DNA of 19,229 bases from an uncultured Bacilli bacterium (GTDB lineage: Bacteria; Bacillota_I; Bacilli_A; RF39; UBA660), in contig CATKEA010000111.1 of NCBI GenBank assembly GCA_949746915.1, positions 1-19,229 of the forward strand. Reading direction: 5' to 3'. The stretch's first letter is position 1. The number at the start of each line of letters is the position of its first letter. The position numbers and the translations under genes were made by a program. This document shows, piece after piece, positions 14,417 to 19,229 of the stretch. The notes beneath the pieces are model-generated. The model saw nothing but the letters and a program-made list of their open reading frames with translations. It ran no database searches and was not told where the DNA came from.

Positions 14417-14519
14417 ATTCAAGTTATTACTAGCCAGCCAAGACATTATTTATTATCAATATATACCAAAATTTAACTAACTGTAACAAATTTCATATCA
14501 AATAACTACTATTAATACT

Positions 14520-16244
14520 TCATAAAGATTCCGTTTCATATAATTTTTGATAAATTTCACTATTTTTAAGTAATTGCTTATGTGTACCTGATGCTACTAT
14601 TTTACCTTTATCAACAACATGAATAATATCAGCATCTATTATAGTAGATAATCTATGAGCAACAATAATAACTGTATGATCATCTGCAAGCTCATCAATA
14701 GATTTCTTTATATACTCCTGAGACTGATTATCTAAAGAACTTGTTGCTTCATCAAATAAGATAACTTTACTTTTCTTAGCTAAAGTTCTAGCAATTGACA
14801 ATCTTTGTTTTTGTCCACCTGATAAATTAACTCCACCTTCACCTAAAACTGTATTATATTTATCTGGAAGTGTAGAAATATATTCATCCAAATAAGCCAT
14901 TTTAATATATTTTTTAATTTCCTTTTCTGTAAGATTAGAATCAAGTAATTTAAAATTATCCATTATTGATCTGTTAAAAATAAATGGTTCCTGTCTAATA
15001 ATTGAAATATTCTTACGAAGACTATCCTCTGTTAAATCTTTAATATCAATCCCATCTAACAAAATTTGACCTTCACTAGGATCAAATATCCTTGTTATAA
15101 GATTAAATAAAGTTGTTTTTCCTTGCCCAGATTTACCAACTATAGCTATTTTCTTATTTGGCTCTATTACTAAATTAAAACCACTTAAAGTCTTTTCTTC
15201 ATTCGGATAATTAAAAAAAACATCCTTAAATTCAATTATTCCTACTGGATTATCTAAACTACAAGTACCAAACTTTTCATCTTCATACAGTTTATTTTGC
15301 AATATTTCATTAACTCTACCAATTGCAACAGTAACTTTCTGATAAGTCTGCGAAAAACTATTTACCTCTTCTATCAACCAAACATATCGATAAACATAAT
15401 AAGTCATTGCAACAAAAAAGGTTAAATTAATCTGCTTATAATACATTAAAATAACACAAGTAATAAAAATACTAACTTCCATAATAGCTTTTAAAGCACT
15501 TGTAAATATATTAAATTTTTTCCTAATATTAATTTCATATAAAGATTTATTAAAAAGATCTTTTATTATAGAAATAGAATCACTAAGAATACTATATTTT
15601 ATTCCTAACGTTTTAATTTCTCTAATACCTCTAACTGATTCTGTAACTAACGAAGTAATCTTATCATTATAATCTTTCCTATCTCTATGAGCTTGCTTTA
15701 ATAATGGATTGTACTTACGTAATAAAACATACAAAATAAATATAAAAAGAATAAGTTCTAACCCAATAATCCAAGAATTAATAAAAATATAAACTAATAT
15801 AACAGCCGATGTAAGTATAGAAGTTAACATAGATAGCAAGGGTGCAAATGAAAAACTAAGTGATTCAGCATCATTTATAATTCTATTTATTATTTCACCA
15901 GATGATTTTTCTTCAAATGCCAAAGCAGGTAAATCAAGCGATTTTTTATAAGTATAATAACAAAGCTTTCTAGTCAAAATATTTTCAATTTTAACTAAAA
16001 GAGATGATCCAATTGTTTTAATAATTGAGTCAATAATCAATGCTAATATTAAATAAGTACCTAAATAAATTAAAGCCATTTTTATATTCATATTAGTTAT
16101 TGCTTCTATTGCCGCACCATTTAAATATCCTGTAAAAACTTCTGATACTCCAGTCATAATAAAAATAATAATTATCAATATAAACTTCCATTTATATTCT
16201 TTAACAAAAACCCATAATGCACTAAACTCTTTTAAACTTTTCAC
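14520..16244 (-). CDS. Type I ABC half-exporter (fused membrane and ATPase domains)
   Basis: ATP-driven exporter that works as a dimer. 574 residues from GTG 16244, with GAGGTGG six bases upstream; the GTG at 16253 overlaps the SD and is rejected. Residues 1-300 form six membrane helices (starting at about 20, 57, 135, 160, 250, 277) with the coupling sequence SSGEIINRIINDAE between helices. The nucleotide-binding domain follows: Walker A GKSGQGKTT (370-378), Q-loop IIRQEPFIF, signature LSGGQKQR (474-481), Walker B VILFDEATSSLD (494-505) and H-loop HRLST (H530). No C39 peptidase or other extra domain. A single gene, no adjacent partner, flanked by the two ackA genes. Substrate (lipid, drug or peptide) cannot be inferred. 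Confidence 0.93.
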   Translation of the reverse strand: MKSLKEFSALWVFVKEYKWKFILIIIIFIMTGVSEVFTGYLNGAAIEAITNMNIKMALIYLGTYLILALIIDSIIKTIGSSLLVKIENILTRKLCYYTYKKSLDLPALAFEEKSSGEIINRIINDAESLSFSFAPLLSMLTSILTSAVILVYIFINSWIIGLELILFIFILYVLLRKYNPLLKQAHRDRKDYNDKITSLVTESVRGIREIKTLGIKYSILSDSISIIKDLFNKSLYEINIRKKFNIFTSALKAIMEVSIFITCVILMYYKQINLTFFVAMTYYVYRYVWLIEEVNSFSQTYQKVTVAIGRVNEILQNKLYEDEKFGTCSLDNPVGIIEFKDVFFNYPNEEKTLSGFNLVIEPNKKIAIVGKSGQGKTTLFNLITRIFDPSEGQILLDGIDIKDLTEDSLRKNISIIRQEPFIFNRSIMDNFKLLDSNLTEKEIKKYIKMAYLDEYISTLPDKYNTVLGEGGVNLSGGQKQRLSIARTLAKKSKVILFDEATSSLDNQSQEYIKKSIDELADDHTVIIVAHRLSTIIDADIIHVVDKGKIVASGTHKQLLKNSEIYQKLYETESL

Positions 16245-16271
16245 AATTACCACCTCGTTTAAATCATAAGC

Positions 16272-16300
16272 ATTTTAACATAGAGAAAAAAAAATATCAA
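16272..16300 (-). promoter_or_regulatory. Sigma-A promoter of the ABC exporter
   Basis: Minus-strand TTGATA (16300-16295), 17-base spacer, TGT extended -10 and TAAAAT (16277-16272). Predicted start near 16265. Immediately follows the ackA copy 2 terminator. Confidence 0.65.
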
Positions 16301-16301
16301 C

Positions 16302-16325
16302 AAAAAACAAGCTAATAGCTTGTTT
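16302..16325 (-). terminator. Terminator of ackA copy 2
   Basis: AAACAAGCT (minus 16325-16317) pairs perfectly with AGCTTGTTT (16313-16305), 3-base loop, then T-run. It lies 13 bases after the stop. Confidence 0.88.
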
Positions 16326-16337
16326 AAATTTTTAATA

Positions 16338-17534
16338 TTAAAGACTCTCTTTTACTTTAAAAGTATCTCTAGCTATCATAAGTTCTTCATCAGTTGCAAC
16401 CACATATACTGGAATACTTGACTCTTTTGTTGTAATTATACCTTCTTTTCCTTTTCTAACAATTGTCTCTTTATTTTTAGCATCATCTAAATAAATACCA
16501 AGTGGATATAACTTCTTAAGTGTTTCGCTTCTTATAATATCATCATTTTCTCCACCACCTGCAGTAAAACAAATAGCATCTATTTTTCCACCTATTTTAA
16601 CATAATATCTAGCTATATAATCAACTATTTTATTTGTATACATGTCAAATGCTAAAACAGCTTTTTGTTCTTTTGAATCAAATGCTCTATCTAAATCTCT
16701 AAGATCTGACATACCAGCTATTCCTTGAAGGCCACTTTCTTTATTAAAAATATTATCCATTTCTAAAACAGATAAACCTGTTTTTTTCATTATATAATCA
16801 ATAATACTATAATCAATATCACCACATCTAGTTCCCATCATAATTCCAGCATTTGGAGTAAATCCCATTGAAGTATCTATACATTTATTTTCTTTAACCG
16901 CTGTAATACTAGCACCATTACCTATATGACAAATAATTAAATTAACTTGTGATTTTCCAAGTAATTCGCACATTTTACTTGTAACATATTGATGACTAAG
17001 TCCATGAAACCCATATTTACGTACATTATATTTGACATACCATTCGTAAGGTACTGGATATAAAAAGGTAGCATCATCCATAGTTTGATGAAATGCTGTA
17101 TCAAAACATGCCACCATTAAAGCATTAGGAACAGCTTCTTTAAATGCACGCATTCCCATCAAATGTGCTGGATTATGAAGTGGAGCAAGCTCACTTATTT
17201 CATCTAATTCCTTCATAACACGCTCAGTTATTACAACACTCTTTGAATATTTATTACCACCATGTACAACACGATGACCTATAGCACTAATTTCATCAAG
17301 TGACTTTATTAAACCATTTCCCAGTAATTCATCAAGCAAAATCCTAACTGCATCACCATGATTATTTAAAATAGCAGACTTTTGAACTTTTTCTTCCCCA
17401 ATACGAATACTATAATTGCTATCTTTCAAGCCTATTCTTTCAAACATTCCTTTCATTAATACTTTTTCTTCTGGCATCTCATATAAACGAAACTTTAAAG
17501 ATGAAGACCCAGCATTAACCGATAAAATTTTCAT
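16338..17534 (-). CDS. ackA: Acetate kinase, copy 2
   Basis: Acetyl phosphate + ADP to acetate + ATP. 398 residues from ATG 17534 with AGGAGAG upstream. Active-site segments are close to the family norm: NAGSSSLKF (7-15), GHRVVHGG (R88, H91), FDTAFHQTM (D145), YGFHG (F176, H177), HIGNGAS (N206), TSMGFTP, MGTRCGDID (R236) and DEELMIARD. Minor departures are L179 in YGFHGLSH (usually T), N in HGGNKY (usually E) and TAGGGEN (usually TAGIGEN). It is the better candidate for the true acetate kinase. It has its own promoter and terminator; no phosphotransacetylase gene is next to it in this window. Sequence similarity to copy 1 is clear but the two are strongly diverged, so the duplication is old or one copy was acquired. 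Confidence 0.95.
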   Translation of the reverse strand: MKILSVNAGSSSLKFRLYEMPEEKVLMKGMFERIGLKDSNYSIRIGEEKVQKSAILNNHGDAVRILLDELLGNGLIKSLDEISAIGHRVVHGGNKYSKSVVITERVMKELDEISELAPLHNPAHLMGMRAFKEAVPNALMVACFDTAFHQTMDDATFLYPVPYEWYVKYNVRKYGFHGLSHQYVTSKMCELLGKSQVNLIICHIGNGASITAVKENKCIDTSMGFTPNAGIMMGTRCGDIDYSIIDYIMKKTGLSVLEMDNIFNKESGLQGIAGMSDLRDLDRAFDSKEQKAVLAFDMYTNKIVDYIARYYVKIGGKIDAICFTAGGGENDDIIRSETLKKLYPLGIYLDDAKNKETIVRKGKEGIITTKESSIPVYVVATDEELMIARDTFKVKESL

Positions 17535-17553
17535 AATATCTCTCCTTTTACTT

Positions 17554-17582
17554 ATTATATTAAAGTTCTTTTAAAAAAGCAA
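17554..17582 (-). promoter_or_regulatory. Sigma-A promoter of ackA copy 2
   Basis: Minus-strand TTGCTT (17582-17577), 17-base spacer, TATAAT (17559-17554). Predicted start near 17547, leader of about 13 bases holding the SD. Confidence 0.65.
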
Positions 17583-17611
17583 AGAAAAAGAAGCAATATT
17601 ATATCACTTCT
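17581..17611 (-). terminator. Terminator after surface protein 2
   Basis: Minus-strand AGAAGTGATA (17611-17602) pairs with TATTGCTTCT (17598-17589) through 10 pairs, two of them G-U, loop TAA, then TTTTCTTT. It is about 120 bases after the stop; 17612-17733 contains no gene and only an isolated TATAAT near 17695. Confidence 0.65.
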
Positions 17612-17733
17612 AATAATAAACACTTAATTACCTATAACCTTTATCATATAATTTTCTATCCACTTTCACTAAATAAAAATGCTTCAAATAAATTATACTA
17701 AGTCAAAAAATACTTTTATTTACTTATTCAAAC

Positions 17734-19173
17734 TTATAATAAAACATCTCCTTTTATTACATTAGAATTAATTGACTTAGTCGAAATCAAAAAATCAGCC
17801 AAGGTTTCTGTTTGAGGTAAAAAATTTACTACAATTTGAGCTCCATCCTCTGTTGCTGCATTCTCAAACATGCTAGTATAGTTCGTTATTCTAGAAGATG
17901 AAACGATAAAAGATGTATTTAACTTACCACAATCATAAAACATACCATCAACATTATTTGCAAAATCAAAATTAGTCAAATCTAAAGTCACCAGATTTAT
18001 ACAATCTCTAAACATAAAATTCATAATCTCTACTTGCGAAGTATCAAACATTTTTAAGTCTAATGAAGTCAAACTAGTACATGCGTAAAACATATTAAAC
18101 ATATCAGTTACTTTACTTGTGTTAAAAGTATCTAAGCTTAGTCTTTCTAAATGCTGACATCCTGCAAACATATTAGACATATTTACAACATCGGAAGTAT
18201 CAAAATACTCTAAACCAATTATATTTTCTAGCATTATAAATCCACTAAATAAATGCGTACTGTTCTTATTAGCTTTAATTCCACCTTCTCCTTGTAAATA
18301 CAATACATAATATTGAGTAGGAGTTTCAATTTGCCCAAGATAACTGTCCATTTTTCGTACTAAATGTGCCATAACTCTTTTACTAGGATCAGTTTTATCC
18401 TCTGCTACATTCCAAGACTCAATAACATTATCTACCTCATGAATTGTATCTTCAATAATAATATCTGCTATTTTTTGAGAATAAACTGGATTCCAAAACT
18501 CACCCTCATATGTACCATCAGCACTTAATGCTTGAATAATAGGTAACTCACTGCTACTACTAACTGGTGGGATATATGTAGCAGTAACAGTAATCTTTCC
18601 TTGCCATGTAGCACTCATTACTTCATCTATTGCTGGTGTTTCTTCATCCATCCACAATCTTAAATTGAATGATACATTCTCTTTATTACCAAGTTTTCCT
18701 TGATATAGTTTATAAGCAATACTTGCCTCTTCTATTACTTTTTCTTCATTTACATGAGTTTCTAATAAATTATCAAAAAACAACTCATTATTTTCATCTG
18801 TTAAAGTCGCTCTTATATAATTATCAGCTAAGATTTTGTCCCCATTACTTAGTGTTTCTAAATTAATTACATAAGCTGTTTCTGTTGTACACATATTTTC
18901 AAGTGTAAATGTATATGGAACTAACTTTTTACCATCTTCATCGCTTATTGGTGTTGCATCTGTCAAATTAATCGCATCAGTATCATCAGATAATATTAAT
19001 TTTAAGCATCCAGTTGTTATTACATTTGTTCCTGTTTGTGTAAATGTCAACTGCCATAAAGCATAACTTACTCCAACTATCACTAAAACAGCAAACACAA
19101 AAAACATTGGAATAATAAATTTCTTTTTATATTTATTTTTTATTAAATTTTCATTACTCATATAACCATCCAT
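17734..19173 (-). CDS. Surface protein 2: SipW/TasA-type N-module plus BspA-like repeats
   Basis: 479 residues from ATG 19173, chosen because AGGAGA stands seven bases before it; an ATG at 19191 lies upstream of that site. Lysine-rich head, membrane segment (about 20-38), then GVSYALW, the SipW-type signal pattern, followed by TTGCLKL (C56) and LENMCTTETAY (C95) and the same TasA-like domain as surface protein 1, ending ITVTATYIPP. After this point the sequence is unrelated in its spacer, then carries BspA/DUF285 repeats of the FDTSDVVNMSNMF type, with conserved cysteines in each repeat (MFAGCQHL, MFYACTSL, MFRDCINL). No LPXTG signal. Expected to be exported and to act at the surface. No sipW gene is seen nearby. 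The upstream promoter is unclear because the window ends at 19229. Confidence 0.85.
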   Translation of the reverse strand: MDGYMSNENLIKNKYKKKFIIPMFFVFAVLVIVGVSYALWQLTFTQTGTNVITTGCLKLILSDDTDAINLTDATPISDEDGKKLVPYTFTLENMCTTETAYVINLETLSNGDKILADNYIRATLTDENNELFFDNLLETHVNEEKVIEEASIAYKLYQGKLGNKENVSFNLRLWMDEETPAIDEVMSATWQGKITVTATYIPPVSSSSELPIIQALSADGTYEGEFWNPVYSQKIADIIIEDTIHEVDNVIESWNVAEDKTDPSKRVMAHLVRKMDSYLGQIETPTQYYVLYLQGEGGIKANKNSTHLFSGFIMLENIIGLEYFDTSDVVNMSNMFAGCQHLERLSLDTFNTSKVTDMFNMFYACTSLTSLDLKMFDTSQVEIMNFMFRDCINLVTLDLTNFDFANNVDGMFYDCGKLNTSFIVSSSRITNYTSMFENAATEDGAQIVVNFLPQTETLADFLISTKSINSNVIKGDVLL

Positions 19174-19229
19174 ATCTATTCTCCTAATCATATATCTACA
19201 ATTTTATCATAAATAACTTATAAATAAAA

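Noticed and set aside
17590..17685. Antiterminator pairing GAAGCA (17685-17680) with TGCTTC (17595-17590) in the leader before ackA copy 2
   Set aside because: Only six pairs in a very AT-rich leader, over 80 bases apart; the terminator hairpin is clearly stronger.
18669..18866. 65-codon plus-strand open frame
   Set aside because: Antisense to the N-module of surface protein 2; shadow of a conserved coding region.
1..19229. tRNA, rRNA, insertion sequences, phage or CRISPR elements
   Set aside because: No cloverleaf, transposase motif, terminal repeats or repeat-spacer array found on either strand by eye.

Overview
The window reads as chromosome of an AT-rich, spore-forming member of the Bacillota, most likely a gut-type Bacilli/Erysipelotrichia-like lineage (inference). 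The grounds are: very low GC; strong AGGAGG-type ribosome sites; two sporulation genes (spoIVA, spoVIF); and two gene orders shared with Bacillus subtilis, namely dnaD-nth and der...spoIVA-hup. TGA is a true stop (it ends dnaD and nrnA), so this is not the Mycoplasma code. All genes lie on the minus strand; reading direction is from high to low coordinates.

Layout in transcription order. 19173-17734: a surface protein with a SipW/TasA-type N-terminal module and BspA-like repeats. 17534-16338: acetate kinase copy 2. 16244-14520: a type I ABC half-exporter. 14336-11541: an operon of acetate kinase copy 1, the DHH phosphoesterase nrnA and the ribosome-assembly GTPase engB. 11451-9976: a second SipW/BspA-type surface protein, sharing its N-terminal module with the first. 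9907-9443: an unrecognised acidic protein. 9367-7884: der plus a 58-residue protein fused to it by a TAGTG stop/start overlap. 7827-7588: spoVIF. 7444-5712: a secreted caspase-fold (clan CD) peptidase-like protein and a cysteine-containing membrane protein. 5623-4148: spoIVA. 3864-3589: HU. 3537-3163: a rhodanese lipoprotein. 3064-1973: cca. 1908-615: dnaD-nth. 497-1: a truncated membrane-anchored NPCBM-domain protein.

Most transcription units have a recognisable sigma-A promoter and an intrinsic terminator, both placed very tightly. The housekeeping genes cover replication and repair (dnaD, nth, HU), tRNA maturation (cca), ribosome GTPases (der, engB), RNA/nucleotide turnover (nrnA) and fermentative ATP synthesis (two ackA). 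The accessory content is surface or secreted: two modular BspA-type proteins, the NPCBM protein, the caspase-like protein with its partner, and the rhodanese lipoprotein.

Most worth a second look: acetate kinase copy 1 has lost several otherwise near-invariant active-site residues; the caspase-like secreted pair sits between two sporulation genes; and intrinsic terminators are placed directly against ribosome binding sites, including one whose 3' arm is the spoVIF Shine-Dalgarno and whose loop holds a perfect TATAAT.
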